From: Antilocapra americana
Lineage: Eukaryota; Chordata; Mammalia; Artiodactyla; Antilocapridae
Assembly: GCA_007570785.1 (NCBI GenBank)
Contig: ML661885.1
Span: 20,030,883 to 20,094,882 of the forward strand
Length of the DNA stretch: 64,000 nt
Reading direction: 5' to 3'
Part shown: piece after piece, positions 1-12,360 of the stretch
Numbering within the stretch: position 1 is the first letter of the stretch
Layout of the letters: each line of letters begins with the position of its first letter
Notes under the pieces: model-generated
Database searches by the model: none
What the model was told of the DNA's origin: nothing
The model's input: the letters and a program-made list of their open reading frames with translations, nothing else
Translations under genes and position numbers: made by a program

Positions 1-735
1 TCAGGATAAACTTGAAGTCATCACAGTGCCTACAAGGCCCTACCTTGTCTTGTCCCCCTCGCCTCGCCCACCAGGGCTCCCTCGTGTGTGTGCTCTGGCC
101 AGGCTGGACTCCTTACTTGTGTTGACACCATTTTAGTACCTGCATTGGCTAACATTTCTACTTGGAATTTTCTTCTCTAGGATACTCACACCCTTCACTT
201 CTTCACATCTCAGAATCTTGCTCAAATGTTACCTTCTTAATGACACTTGCCGTGACAACTCTTTTTAAAACAATAACCAGCTTTCAACTGCAGCACTACC
301 CATCTCCGACACCACACTCATGTTTCACTGTACATTTTCATACAAAACACTTCTTGCCTCCAATGGATTTGTTTATAACTACTGTTTGTTGACTGCCTTG
401 TCTCACTATGCTTCATATGGGCAAATAATCAACTCCGTGGACTGTAGCCCACCAGACTGTGTCCATGGGATTTCCTAGGCACAAATGCTGAAGTGGGTTG
501 CCATTTCCTTCTCCAGGATATCTTCCTGACCCAGGCATCGAACCCAGGTCTCAAGCTCTGCAGGCAGATTCTTTACCATCTGAGCCACCAGGGTACATGG
601 ACTAACATTTGTCCCACTGTGCTTCATGTGGACAAATATCCTGGGCATTCTCTGTTTTTTGTTTTCGTTTTTATTATTAAAATATCACAAGTGCCTAAAA
701 GTACCTGGCATTGTAGGCCGATTTGTTGAATGAAT
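1..735 (+). mobile_element. L2 LINE 3' portion, split by a Bov-tA
   Basis: Old L2 retrotransposon relic in sense orientation. The start resembles the L2 3' region ('cctacaaggccctacc' near 30-45), the middle has the 'ctcaaatgttaccttct' stretch near 215-231, and the end near 700-735 carries the L2 tail ('acctggcatt', then 'tttgttgaatgaa'). The copy is interrupted by a Bov-tA near 428-597. It is highly diverged, has no usable reading frame, and dates from before the placental radiation. Assigned from remembered consensus features, so the subfamily is not given. Confidence 0.75.
428..597 (-). mobile_element. Bov-tA SINE inside L2
   Basis: Ruminant tRNA-derived SINE in reverse orientation. Diagnostic pieces are 'tggactgtagcccaccag', 'gtgggttgccatttcc' and, at its 5' end, 'ctgagccaccaggg'. 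Part of the 3' region is missing or diverged. It sits inside an L2 and is flanked by an unusually long near-duplicate of the target (398-426 and 609-637, 25 of 29 positions alike). Confidence 0.85.
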
Positions 736-804
736 ACTGTCAAGTAAAGATCAGGCAAATTTGAAAAAGAATCAACTTACCTTTCCAGGACCTAAAATTA
801 TAAT

Positions 805-2102
805 CTTGGCAAGAAAAATAAACGCAAAATGGATCAAAGATCTAATCATAAGACCAGAAACTATAAAACTCCTAGAAGATAACATAGGCAAAACACTCTC
901 CGACATAAACCAAAGCAGGATCCTCTATGACCCACCTCCCAGAATATCAGAAATAAAAGCACAAATAAACAAATGGGACCTAATTAAAATTAAAAGCTTC
1001 TGCTCAACAAAAGAAACTATAAGCAAGGTGAAAAGACAGCCTTCAGAATGGGAGAAAATAATAGCAAATGAAGCAACGGACAAACAATTAATCTCAAAGA
1101 TATACAAACAACTCCTGCAGCTCCATTCTAGGAAAATAAACGACACAATTAAAAAGTGGGCCAAAGAACTTAACAGACATTTCTCCAAAGAAGACATAAA
1201 AATGGCTAACAAACACATGAAAAGATGCTCAACATCACTCATTATCAGAGAAATGCAAATCAAAACCACAATGAGGTACCACTTTACACCAGTCAGAATG
1301 GCTGCCATCCAAAAATCTACAAGCAATAAATGCTGGAGAGGATGTGGAGAAAAGGGAACCCTCTTACACTGTTGGTGGGAATGCAGACTAGTACAGCCAC
1401 TATGGAAAACAGTGTGGAGGTTCCTTAAAAAACTGCAAATAGACCTGCCATATGACCCAGCAATCCCACTGCTGGGCATACACACCGAGGAAACCAGAAC
1501 TGAAAGAGACACGTGTACCCCAATGTTCACCACCGCATTGTTTACAATAGCCAGGACATGGAAGCAACCTAGATGCCCATCAACTGACGAATGGATAAGA
1601 AAGCTGTGGTACATATACACAATGGAATATTACTCAGCATTAAAAAAAAATTCATTTGAATCAGTTCTACTCAGGTGGACGGAACTGGAGCCTATTATCC
1701 AGAGTGAAGTAAGCCAGAAGGAAAAACAACAGTACAGTATACTAATTAGTATACTAATGCATATATATGGAATTTAGAAAGATGGTAACGAGAACCCTGC
1801 ATGCAAGAAAGCAAAAGGAACGCAGATGTATAGAACAGACTCATGGACTCTGTGGAAGAGGGCAAGGGTGGGATGATATGGGAGAATGGCATTGAAACAT
1901 GTTAATTATCATAAGTGAAATCAATCACCAGCCCAGGATTGATGCTCGGGGCTGGTGCACTGAGATGTCCCAGGGGGAGGGAATCAGGAGGGAGGAGGGA
2001 GGGGGGTTCTGGAGGGGGAGCATATGTAAACCCATGGCAGTTTCATGGCATTGTATGGCAAAACCAACACAATAAAGTAAAAAAAATTAAAAATAAAATA
2101 AA
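805..2102 (+). mobile_element. 5'-truncated ruminant L1, 3' end
   Basis: Sense-strand L1 retaining the end of ORF2, the G-rich 3' UTR (around 1970-2015) and an A-rich tail (2070-2102). The 5' truncation falls near 805-817, just before the ORF2 segment WIKDL. A possible target duplication is 'ggcaag' plus an A-rich stretch near 808-820 and again near 2101-2115, but it is weak. The 3' UTR matches, in opposite orientation, the L1 copies at 36.2, 49.9 and 63.5 kb, so all four belong to related ruminant L1 lineages. Confidence 0.9.
812..1777 (+). pseudogene. L1 ORF2 C-terminal fragment
   Basis: The frame is open from before the truncation point to the stop at 1775-1777. It encodes only the last third of the L1 ORF2 protein: the region after the reverse transcriptase, including the cysteine-rich motif C-x3-C-x7-H-x4-C (CWRGC...LLHCWWEC, about 1331-1386). 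The endonuclease and reverse transcriptase domains are absent, so it cannot work as a retrotransposase. The methionine near 761 lies in flanking DNA and is fortuitous. Near the end a 12-bp tandem duplication (about 1736-1759) adds a few residues compared with the copy at 50.2 kb. Known family, seen directly; no sign of host use. Confidence 0.85.
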
Positions 2103-2146
2103 GGCAAGTGAAATAGCAGATTTTATAAACTCACATCTTTTTAAGT

Positions 2147-2195
2147 CTCCTACATTGGCAGGCAGGTTCTTTATTGCTGGCATCGCCTGGAAAGC
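2147..2195 (-). mobile_element. Bov-tA fragment, ~50 bp
   Basis: Short piece of the SINE's tRNA-like 5' part in reverse ('attggcaggcaggttcttta', then a decayed 'gccacctgggaagc'). The rest of the SINE is missing. Confidence 0.55.
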
Positions 2196-2639
2196 AGTAA
2201 AGTAATATGGTACTTAGAAGTAAACACATTGCCTTGAATGCTTATATCAGGGGGGGAAAAAAAGAAACATGAATAATGTATCCAACTTAAATTTAAAAAA
2301 CGCAGCCACACTGATCTACAGTAGTAGAAGGAAAGACATGATAAAGACATGAGTAGAAATTACAGAAACATATTGAGGAAAAAAATTAATATAATTTAAT
2401 AAATAATAAAATGAAAACTTTTTATTTGCATAAATTAATAAGATACACAAAGTTTTGCCAGTTTGAGTAAAATTAATAAATTAAATAGATAAATAAATGT
2501 GATAATGGCCCTTCCCAAGCTGAAATATTAATAAAAACTAAGCAGTTATTTTAAAATAGTTTAAATATTAATAATTTTATGTCAAAACATTTGAAAACAG
2601 AGAATGTAGTGTCTTAGATAATAACATTTAAAAATTTTC
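2196..2639. other. AT-rich stretch, nothing assigned
   Basis: Very AT-rich DNA with many stops in all frames and A-rich runs. I see no gene, RNA or recognisable repeat boundary here. Confidence 0.4.
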
Positions 2640-4460
2640 AACAGGCATGCAAAAGATGATCAGCTGCCCCTGGAGAAAATCATACTCCCTCCCCTTTCCC
2701 AGAAGTCTCCTATTATAGGAAGGAAATGACTTAAGTTATTGGAGGAGGGGCAATATTGTATCTTCTGTCAAAGTCTGTATCTGCATTTTGTGTGAACATA
2801 AGGAAACTCCTTCCCACTCTCAAGCACCAAGGAAAGATCCACTGCTCCTAAGAAAGGGCAAAACTAAAATTGTGTGTCGCCAGAAGGAGGGGCAGGAAAC
2901 CTCTTGGGCTTAGGATCCTGACATTATAAATATATCACCAAGCAGAGACCTACTTGTGAAAGGGCAGAAATCTGTCTCACCCAAGATTTCCCATATATCA
3001 CAAAGACAGTACATGGTGTGGTCACCCCAAGGAATAAAAGAAATATAGAAATCTCAAAAAAGCCTGGGTACACTGGCACTGCCTCAGGTAGAGACTGGAC
3101 AAGATGCACTGAGAAGGCCTCCACCCCAGCCAGGATTATGGGACCCAGTTAAAAGGCTGATGGTTTACCTGCCAGTGAGAAGGGAGATCCTTCAGCAGGG
3201 TGGTCAGTCTCAGGGGACTAGAGAAAACAGAGGATTGAGGAGGAACACAGAGAATCCTCTGGCGATGAAGGACCCTCACTAAATGTAAGGTAGCAGAGGT
3301 CCACAGTTTAACTGAACAAGGAGGCCACTAGGCTGTTAACTCTAATGCCAAAGTGTCTTACCTGAGCAAACCAAATTCTAAATCCATAAATGCATCAAAG
3401 TTATTAAACTATAACTTAAGGACCACTAATCCCAAATAGCCAACTTGGCTTTCATCTACAGTCAATCAATAAGATCATCGCTTTGCTTCTGCCTTTTCCA
3501 TATCAAAGTCTCTTAGGAGATCCTGTAAGTGGTACGCTCACTCACTACTTCTGACTTGGCACTACCTGATTTTAACAGATTTTTCCTCAAAGAAACTCTT
3601 AAAATTTTTAAATGGTTCAGTTCATCCTTTAACACTACCACTGAAGGAAGTTAAAGCTTGTGGTGAACTCTGGGTGAAAACAGCAACAAACTCAAACAAT
3701 CTCAGCTACTGATTGAAATGTATTAAGGCACACAGAATCTAACAAAAACATGTTCATATCAAATCACATTTAGTTACATCTCCACAGTAATTCTACATAT
3801 AATGCAAACGTAAAATTTTTAAAAAGTCAGAAAATAATGACCCATTTTCTAGTGACAAAGCAATCACCAAAAGTAGACTTAGCAATGACACAGATGTTGG
3901 AATTATTAGACAAGGACATTAAAATACTTATTACTAAAAAAGTGTATGTCATAAATATATGTTAACACAATAACTTTTTCCAAACCTGAAAAAAGAAGCA
4001 ATTAAAATAACAACAATTAAAATTGAAAATACATTTTAGTAGAAAAGATAAACATCATGCATGAATGTATGATGTCAGCAGAGTTGAAAACTATAAAATA
4101 AAAGTTAAGTGGAAAGGCTAGAAATTTTAAAAATTCATCTAAATTTAGCTGACTCAGAGATAATGAATCCCTTTGGCAGATTTATGAGAAAATGATCACA
4201 GTTAAGTGAATACACATTGCTGCATGAAGATGCAACAATTTAAATTAACCAAAATAAAAAACAGATGAAAGAGAGAGAAATAGACCTGAAGAACTCGAGA
4301 CAAAAACAAATGATCTGACATACAAGAAATTAGAGTTCCAGGAGAACAGAGAGAAAAATGGGCCAGAAGAAATATTTGAAAAAATAACAACTATGAATTT
4401 TCCAAAACTAATAGAAGACATCAATGATCCAAAAACTTCAGAAAATCCAAAATGTAGAAT

Positions 4461-4500
<40 letters not shown>

Positions 4501-6705
4501 ATAATCAAATCAAAGATCATGAGGAAATCTTGAAAGAAGCCAGAAAAGAAAGAAATGTTATACAATTATGAATAAATGTAAAAACTAAGAATCCTTGTCA
4601 GAAACCATGCAAGTCAGAAGATAATAGAGTGATATTTAAAAGTGTTTAAAGAAAACAAAAATAATGCTTATGCCCAATTAGGAAAAACATCTTTTAAAAT
4701 TAGGATAGGATAAAATATTTTTGACAAGTAAAATCTGAGAGAATCGATTGCAAATAGTTGAAAGGTTTCTAGGCCAAAGAATGATGATATCAGTTGAAAT
4801 ATTTGAATAAACACAAATGAATAACACTGTAAATGATTTTTTTAAAGAATTGATTTCTTATCTTTAATAAGTTTAAAATAATTTGCTAAGTGCAGATAAA
4901 CTGCTGACCGTTCATTATGGGGTTTATAATATATTTAGAAGGAAAGTGCATGCCAAATTGATCCAATGGAATGAATGAAGGAAACACAACTATATTCATA
5001 CCATATACAATATCGAATAACATAGACAAAGACAGTACAATATAAAACATAACATAGTGCAATTTAAAAAAAAGAATAGGCATAGAAATTTGAAAGGAAA
5101 AAATAGAACTATCTTTATTTAAAGATGATATACTACCTATAGAAAAAAAAAGAAAGGTGAGAAGAGACAAGGTGAATACACAAAATGCAAAAGCATATCT
5201 ATATATTAGTTATGATCAATTTGTAGCTTAAATTTTAAAATGCCATTTATAGTAATGTCAAATAGCTGAAATAGTTAAGGATAACAAAATACATGCAAAA
5301 TTTTTCCACCAAAAACTGAAAAATCTTGATGAGAGAAATTAAAGAAGATTTAAGGAGATGAAGAGGGATATTATATTCATGGGTTGGAAGACATGTTTGC
5401 ATGTGAATTCTTCCTAAGTGTATCTATGGATTCAAAGGGGTATGAATCAAAATCCTGTGTAACTGTTTTTGAGGGAATACTTAAAATAGGTAAAATAGTT
5501 CTGAAAGAGAGTAAATTTTAAGCACACACACTAGTTGATCTCAAAACTAGACATGAAGTTACAACAATCAAGAAAATGCTATAGATTATATACATTGATT
5601 GATAGAAAAAAAATAGTTTCCAAGTAGACAAACTTGTATGGTCAGCTGATTTTGACAAAGATATCAAAATAATTCAATGGAGGAAGTGTAGTCTTTCCAA
5701 ACAAGCTGTGCTGAACAATTAGACCACCATGCAAAAAGAAAAATAAAATAACCATCAACCTTTATCTTTACCATATAAAAAAACTACTTGAAATGGACCA
5801 TATACTTTACTTATGAATGATAAAAGAAATATTTTGGTAAGTTGAACTTAATAAAATTTGAAACTTCTAATCCTCAAAAGATAACTGTTAAGAAAATTCA
5901 AGGATAGGACATTTAATAGGAAAAAAATAGTTTCAAAATATGTATCTACCTATTAAATAATTTTGATCTAAAATATATAAACAATTACCACAATAAGAAG
6001 TAAAGACACAACACAATTTTTAAAACAGGTAAAATATGTCAGCAGATATTTCACCAAAGAAAAAAATATTAATGGCTGATAACATGAAAAAATGCTTAAA
6101 ACGATTTTACTCATTAAGAAAATGCCCATTGAAACCACAATGATACCACTACACAACTTCTAAAATGGCTTAAAAAAAATAAGTGACACAAAAAGTTTAC
6201 AAAGATGCATTACAACTGGAACATGCATACATTTCTGGCAGGAATGCAAAATGCTGTAACACATTGGAGAAGAGTTTGGCAGATCCTTCTAAAGTTAAAC
6301 ATAAGATCTCTAAGTCTAAGTCCTAGATATTTACCGAGAAAACTAAAAAGGCATGTCCATGCAAAAACTTCTACACAAATGCTTATAGTAGATTTACTCA
6401 TAATACTCAAAATCTATAGAAAAGCGAAACATCCATCAACAAGTAAATATACAGATAAACAGTTCATGGCACATCCATGCAGTAAGATTCTCAGCAATGA
6501 GATAAATGAGCAATACACAGAACCAAACTACTGATTATGTAACAATATGGGTCAATCTTAAAAACAGTTTGGTGATAGATGTCAGATACAAAAATCTAAG
6601 TACTATAAGAGTCTACTTGTGTGACATTTTATAAAAGTCAAACCTACTGCATAGGGGTTGAAATCAGGTAAGTGGTTTCCAAGAGAAAAAAAAAAATAGA
6701 ATGAA
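2640..6705 (+). mobile_element. Old L1M element, internally deleted
   Basis: Long decayed sense-strand L1 of an old mammalian (L1M) lineage. About 2640-3870 looks like its 5' UTR (less sure). From about 3880 the ORF1-region signature appears ('gacacagatgttggaatta'), continuing through the ORF1 C-terminal region near 4500-4760. From about 5330 to 6600 the sequence matches the C-terminal half of ORF2 ('catgggttggaagac'; 'caccaaagaa'; 'ggcaggaatgcaaaatg'). The ORF2 endonuclease and most of the reverse transcriptase are missing between these parts, so there is a large internal deletion. All frames are broken. A CA microsatellite lies in it at 4463-4498. Confidence 0.75.
4463..4498. repeat. (AC)18 microsatellite
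   Basis: Uninterrupted AC dinucleotide run inside the L1M ORF1 region. Probably length-polymorphic. Confidence 0.95.
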
Positions 6706-6708
6706 AAA

Positions 6709-8422
6709 GACTAGAGATCTCTTCAAGAAAATTAGAGATACCAAGGGAACATTTTATGCAAAGATGGGCTCAATAAAGGACAGAAATGGTATGGACCTAA
6801 CAGAAGCAGAAGATATTAAGAAGAGGTGGCAAGCATACACAGAAACACTATAGAAAAAAGATCTTCGTGACCCAGATAATCACAATGGTGTGATCACTCA
6901 CCTAGAGCCAGACATCCTGGAATGTGAAGTAAAGTGGGCCTTAGGAAGGATCACTATGAACACAGCTAGTGGAGGTGATGGAGTTCCAGATGAGCTATTT
7001 CAAATCCTAAAGGATGATGCTGTGAAAGTGCTGCACTCAATATCCTAGCAAATGTGGAAAATTCAGCAGTGGCCACAGGCCTGTAAAGGTCAGTTTTCAT
7101 TCCAATCTCAAAGAAAGAAAATGCCAAAGAGTGAGACTACCACACAATTGCACTCATCTCACACGCTAGCAAAGTAATGCTCAAAATTTTCCAAATCAGG
7201 CTCCAACAGTAAGTGAACTGTGAACTTCTAGATATTCAAGCTGGATTTAGAAAAGGCAGAGGAGCCAGATATCAACTGCCAACATCCGTTGAATCATCGA
7301 AAAAACAAGAGAGTTGCAGAAAACATCTATTTCTGTTTTATTGACTATGCCAAAGCCTTTGATAGTGTGGATCACAATCAACTGTGGAAGATTCTTCAAG
7401 AGATGGGAATACCAGGCCACCTGACCTGCCTCCTGAGAAATCTGTATGCAGGTCAAGACACAATAGTGAGAACTGGATATGGAACAACAGACTGGTTTCA
7501 AATCAGGAAAGGAGTACATCAAGGTTGTATATCATCACCCTGCCTATTTAACTTATATACAGAGTACATCATGAGAAACGCTGGGCTGGATGAAGCACAG
7601 GTGGGAATCAAGATTGTGGGAGAAATATAAATAACTTCAGATATGCAGATGACAACACTTTTATGGCAGAAAGCAAAGAAGAACTAAAGAGCCGCTTGAT
7701 GAAAGTGAAAGAGGAGAGGGAAAAAGTTGGCTTAAAGCTCACCATTCAGAAAACTAAGATCACGGCATCTGGTCTCATCCCTTCATGGCAAATAGATGCA
7801 GAAACAATAGAAACAGTTACAGACTTTATTTTGGGGGGCTCCAAAATCACTGCAGATGGTGATTGCAGCCATGAAGTTAAAAGACGCTTACTCCTTGGAA
7901 GAAAAGCTATGACCAACCTAGATAGCAAATTAAAAAGCAGAAACGTTGCTTTTCCAGAAAAGGCCCATCTATTCAAAGCTCTGATTTTTCCAGTGGTCAT
8001 GTATGGATGTGAGAGTTGGACTATAAAGAAAGCTGAGCACCAAAGAATTGATGTTTTTTAACTGTGTGTTGGAGAAGACTCTTGAGAGTCCCTTGTACTT
8101 CAAGGAGATCCAATCAGTCCATCCTAAAGGAAATCAGTCCTGAATATTCTTTGGAAGGACTGATGCTGAAGGTGAAACTTCAGTACTTTGGCCACCTGAT
8201 GCAAAGAACTGACTCACTAGAAAAGACCCTGATGCTGGGAATGATTGAAGGTAGGAGGAGAAGGAGATGACAGAGCATGAGATGGTTGGATGGCATCACC
8301 GACTCCATGAGCATGGATTTGAGTAGGCTCCAGGAGTTGGTGATGGACAGGGTAGCCTGCCCTCCTGCAGTCCATGGAGTCACAAAGAGTCGACACAACT
8401 GAGTGACTGAACTGAACTGATG
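6709..8422 (+). mobile_element. BovB (RTE LINE), 5'-truncated, 1.7 kb
   Basis: Sense BovB beginning near 'agagatctcttcaag' and ending in the typical CTGAA tail. It covers the region just before the reverse transcriptase, the catalytic RT motifs and the C-terminal region. BovB is an RTE-clade LINE abundant in ruminants, and its 3' end is related to the 3' part of Bov-tA, which it is thought to mobilise. This copy sits directly after the old L1M at 2.6-6.7 kb. Confidence 0.93.
7289..8270 (+). pseudogene. BovB reverse transcriptase, frameshifted
   Basis: Broken RTE-type reverse transcriptase. The first open block (7289-7630) carries the segment YAKAFDSVDH and the motif QGCISSPCLFN. A frameshift near 7620-7636 then moves the catalytic YADD box (codons at 7642-7653) into the frame of the next block (7663-8061). 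That block holds the region after the palm and ends early at a stop at 8059-8061; a third piece (8064-8270) carries the end of the domain in the next frame. The endonuclease is absent (5' truncation). It therefore cannot make a working enzyme. Function is inferred from the known BovB family and the visible motifs. Confidence 0.85.
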
Positions 8423-8439
8423 AGCTGGAGCTGAAGGAG

Positions 8440-8640
8440 TCACTCAACTGTGCCTGTTTTTGAATTTTATATAAATGCAGTTATATAGCACATCTCTTTT
8501 TAGATCTGGCTTCTTTTGGTCAATATTACACTTGTGATCTTCATCCATTTTTTTGTATAGTGATATTATTTGCTCATTCTCATTTTTGTAGAATTATATG
8601 CATAACTATGTCCTGATTTACTTTTCAAAATTACTGCTAG
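8440..8640 (-). mobile_element. Possible L1M fragment
   Basis: The stretch around 'tctggcttcttttggtca' and 'cttcatccatttttttgta' resembles the reverse strand of an old L1 ORF2 or 3' region. It is short and diverged, so the assignment is weak. Confidence 0.4.
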
Positions 8641-10262
8641 TGTCACATTCATATTTCAAAATTACAACATAATGCCTAGTTAGCTATTTTTTTAAATTAG
8701 ATACTTACAATTCTTATTTTTAGAGTCTTATTTAAGTCTTAGTTAAGCCCTACAAAATCAAAATGAGATTTTCCTTACCAAGTCACCTCCTAAACAGACA
8801 TGAAAACTCAGCAGGCATCTATACCAAGTATTGACTTTTTTATTAAAAAATTCTCTTTATCATGTGTTCAGTTTGGGTTTACCCCCAAATATTATCACCT
8901 CTGATTCACCACTACCTACCCACTCCTAAGCTTCCGTCCAATAATGGAATTTCTTTTTTCTTAATGGAGTTTCTAATTTAGAGCTGAAGATACCATAATC
9001 CTTTCAATTTATAAATCAATAATTTCAGAACACTTTCTCTTAGATATGATAGTCTTGGCCCTTTCCCCAGGCATCATGAAGCTATACCCTGAAAGAAAAC
9101 CAAAAGGGAGTGTCGGCCCTCCTTTCACACACAATTTAGCTGGTAAGTGATTCTGTCTCAAACAATGACCCCAGTAAACCAGAGTACCTGAGATATAAGG
9201 CAAAACCTGTGATTGCATTACCTTCAATTACTGCAGTAGATGGAGTCACAGGTATGTGAGTTAATTTTAAATGAAGAAGTTCTGGCAGGAGTGTGCTTCT
9301 GAGTCTCAGAAACCTGCACACGTCAAGGTAACAAGGTTAGGTTTAAACTTGATTGAGTATTGAGTTTTTGCATTTTATTGTTGCAGTGAAAATCATGTCA
9401 TGAATACTCCATTTATGCCTCCATATAAGAATGTTCCTAATTAATCTGTTATTCAAAAGCCACCCGAATTATATTAGTAACTGCATTATTTCGTGACATT
9501 GACTAAAGCCCAGAAGCAGGTTCCTATGGCCTAATTAATTTTTTTAAAGCCTTTTACTCAGTGGGATGCTGCCTACCTGGATCTTTGAATGAAAGGATAT
9601 TAATGAAGCTGCAATGCAGATGATTATATTGAAAGTGATGAAGAATTTATTAGGAAGACAGCCATCACGGGCTGTGCAGTATATGAGGCATAAAACTGCT
9701 AAAAGTAATGACAGAGTGTAGTTTAGGCAAGTAATGGGCAGCAGAGCTACAAAAGGAGAGCTTGGAGATATATTATTTAGCAATAAAGTTCCCATAAAAA
9801 TTGAAATATGAGGTGGAAAGATTAACATGTTCATACAAGTCATCTTTAATGTTCGTAGCCAGTTCTGGCTTTTAGAAAGAGTAAACTAAATTTATGCCTG
9901 TGGCAACATGTAAGTCAAAACCCTTATTTATACATTTCATGCAAATGACTGCAGACCTTTGGTTTGCCATTACCAAAGTAATGTTTAGTAGCATTTAAAT
10001 TTATTACATTAACGTCGGATCAGGAACTGTATTTCTACCTGTCAAAAGATGAATGTTTGTAAGTCATATCATCAATAAATAGACTGCAGTTCACAGACCC
10101 TTGCACTGCTAGTTCCAAACCCATGAATGAAACTTTTATATTTTGTTTTTTCACTTTAAACTGAATATAGATGTGCTCTCATTTATCCCATAATGATATT
10201 CTAGCATTATTGAAACAAACCTTTTGCTCTGCTGGCATGTTTGCTTCCACATAGGGGACGCA
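8641..10262. other. Repeat-poor block, possible conserved non-coding DNA
   Basis: About 1.6 kb with no recognisable interspersed repeat and no coding signal. The section 9340-10100 is of mixed composition and free of simple repeats. Such blocks in a repeat-dense region are candidate conserved non-coding elements. That is inference; only comparison with other mammals can show it. Confidence 0.35.
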
Positions 10263-10264
10263 TA

Positions 10265-10510
10265 GTACTCTAATTAAGAGCAAGGACTTTTGATGGAAAT
10301 AGACCTAAATGAAAGCCCTGAGAGCCAATTACTAGATGGGTGACCTTAGTTAAATGATTTTATAACTCTGGTCTCATTTTTCTCATCTATAAGAGGGACA
10401 TAAAGATACCAATCTTGTGGAATTATTATAATAATTCAATAAAGTATGTAAAATGTATCTAGCCTATGGTAACTGACTGAATTATTATCATCATAATTAT
10501 CATTATCAAT
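10265..10510 (+). mobile_element. MIR SINE
   Basis: Ancient mammalian MIR in sense. The core reads 'gggtgaccttagttaaatga' followed by 'tctcatctataagaggga' and a region like 'aattattataataattc' before the tail. Diverged but in the right order. Confidence 0.8.
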
Positions 10511-11369
10511 ACATTTTCAGTGCTTCCATAATAGATAGTGGCATCAAAATTCTTGGAGGAGAGGCAAAGCACACCATATTCTTCAGATATTCTCATCTCA
10601 ACTTTACTTCTCAAGTTAAAGGTCTGAAGGTTAATTTGTATTTAATGAAGTATGTAATTAAATTGACAGCCAGTTGGATTTCACACAGATTTCTTATGAA
10701 AATTCTTGTCTTTTATGATTTCTTAGATGTAGGTATAAAATTGGGGCTCTAGAATAAAGCCAATTGGAATTTTAAGAGGAAAAAATCATAAATATTTACA
10801 AAACATTTTATTCTGAATCTGAAGCCTTTTATAGTTAATGTCATCATGTTAGAGAATGTCAATAAGATTTCCATTTTAAGCACAGTAGTAATAGACGCTT
10901 TAATAAGAAAACATCATCTGAGTAAAGGCCTGATAAAAGTGAATATATAAGCCATATGAAATTAAGAGGAAAGATTTTAGGTAAAGGGAATAGCCAATGA
11001 AATTCCCATAAAATGGAAGCAGAGCAAAGGAGGGCATGGTCAGTGGAAGTAAGTAGTTCATTATAGTTGTAGGTAATAAAGTGTGTACTGTTGATAGAAA
11101 ATCTTAAACCAGTAATGAAACTGATTATTTTTTTTATGATCACCATGAGCTGACAAGTGTAAATAATACCAGTGACAAAAAAAAGAAACTGTTAAAAAAA
11201 GTATTTATTGTTCTAATATCTAAATAACTGCTGTGATTTCTATTGAACTCAGTGGATTGCTGCCACTAGCCCATGTTTGAAAACATACCAAGGAAGAACA
11301 GCACAAGTCAAGAATGTCTGGATCAGACTGAATGGGAACAGGAGCTGTGGATGGCTCGGTCTAGCATGG
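10511..11369. other. No recognised feature
   Basis: AT-rich unique sequence with stops in all frames. No gene, RNA or repeat could be assigned. Confidence 0.4.
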
Positions 11370-12245
11370 CTGGAATATGTCAGGCTTTGTAAGCTCTGTT
11401 TGGACTTGAGTTTCTCCTCTACAAGATGGAAAGCCATTGTATGGGTTAGAGCATAGGATTTTCAAGATTTTACTCATGTTTTCAACACACTGATTGCAGA
11501 CTAAAAAGAGACTTCAAGCAGGTAACATGATAATTATGGAAAAGAAAACTAAACTAGATGGTTATTGTTCTCACTACCTTCTATTTATCCCATTGGTGAA
11601 GGATGAATTCCATACTCTAAATAATACAAATGGTTGAAGATACCACATTCAACCCTGGACAGATGAGATTGACAGCAGTTTATTAGTCAAATATATAATC
11701 TGGGAGAGCAGACCCCGCACACCACACATGGCTACCTAAGAGTCACACTTGGGAACAGAGTGAATCAACAGGGGCTGTAGGAGGCAGACTTTGTAGTACC
11801 AAGGGTGAAGTGTGCCCCCCACCATTCAAATCTTGACGATGTGATTGGTTTGTCTGAATAATTTTATAGGCTAGCAGAGGAACAAAATATATTATGTTCA
11901 GATCCAGTTGGGGTACAGCTGGTCTGGTTAATAGGGGAATTACCTGGGTGTGGTGTCTTCTCCACTGTCTTTGGGGCATACTAGCAAAAGCAGAGGGGCT
12001 CACAGCTAAGCCTTTGGACTTACCCTGTGAGACTCAAAGATGTTGAGTAATACAGTGATAGCTTGAGACAGAAGCATAAGCAGTGAAATTAGTGAGAAAA
12101 AAATTGATACTGACTATATTTTGGAGGTAAAACCAACAAGAATTGTGGAAGAATTGAATTTGGAATGTGAAAGAGTCAAATACAACCCGAAGGTGTTTGC
12201 TCTAGCAAATGAAAATATAGTTTCAATTAATGAGAAGAAAAACTA
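11370..12245 (-). mobile_element. L2 fragments around an unassigned insert
   Basis: Two pieces look like the reverse strand of L2: 11370-11540 ('agatggaaagccattgtatg') and about 12050-12245 ('tattttggaggtaaaacc', 'aaggtgtttgctctagcaaa'). The sequence between (about 11545-12045) does not fit L2 and may be a separate old insertion that I cannot name. Boundaries are approximate. Confidence 0.45.
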
Positions 12246-12314
12246 TAGGAGTAGCAGCTTATGGTATTATATTTCCATACAATTTGATACTATAAAAATG
12301 TAAAAACATAAACT

Positions 12315-12360
12315 TTCTATATGTGTGTGTGCATGCTAAGTCACTTCAGTCGACTCCACC
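12315..12360 (-). mobile_element. Bov-A2 stub
   Basis: About 40 bp of the A-element end ('gcatgctaagtcacttcag'), truncated after it. It abuts the LTR-like region that follows. Confidence 0.5.

Noticed and set aside
925..1620. 231-codon open frame on the reverse strand
   Set aside because: Antisense shadow of the L1 ORF2 fragment. The same antisense frame appears at the other L1 copy (50328-50957).
761..1777. 338-codon open frame as a host gene
   Set aside because: It is the C-terminal end of L1 ORF2 with the family's cysteine motif, 3' UTR and A-tail. The start codon lies in flanking DNA.
7289..8270. Active BovB reverse transcriptase
   Set aside because: Frameshift before the YADD box, an early stop at 8059-8061 and no endonuclease region.
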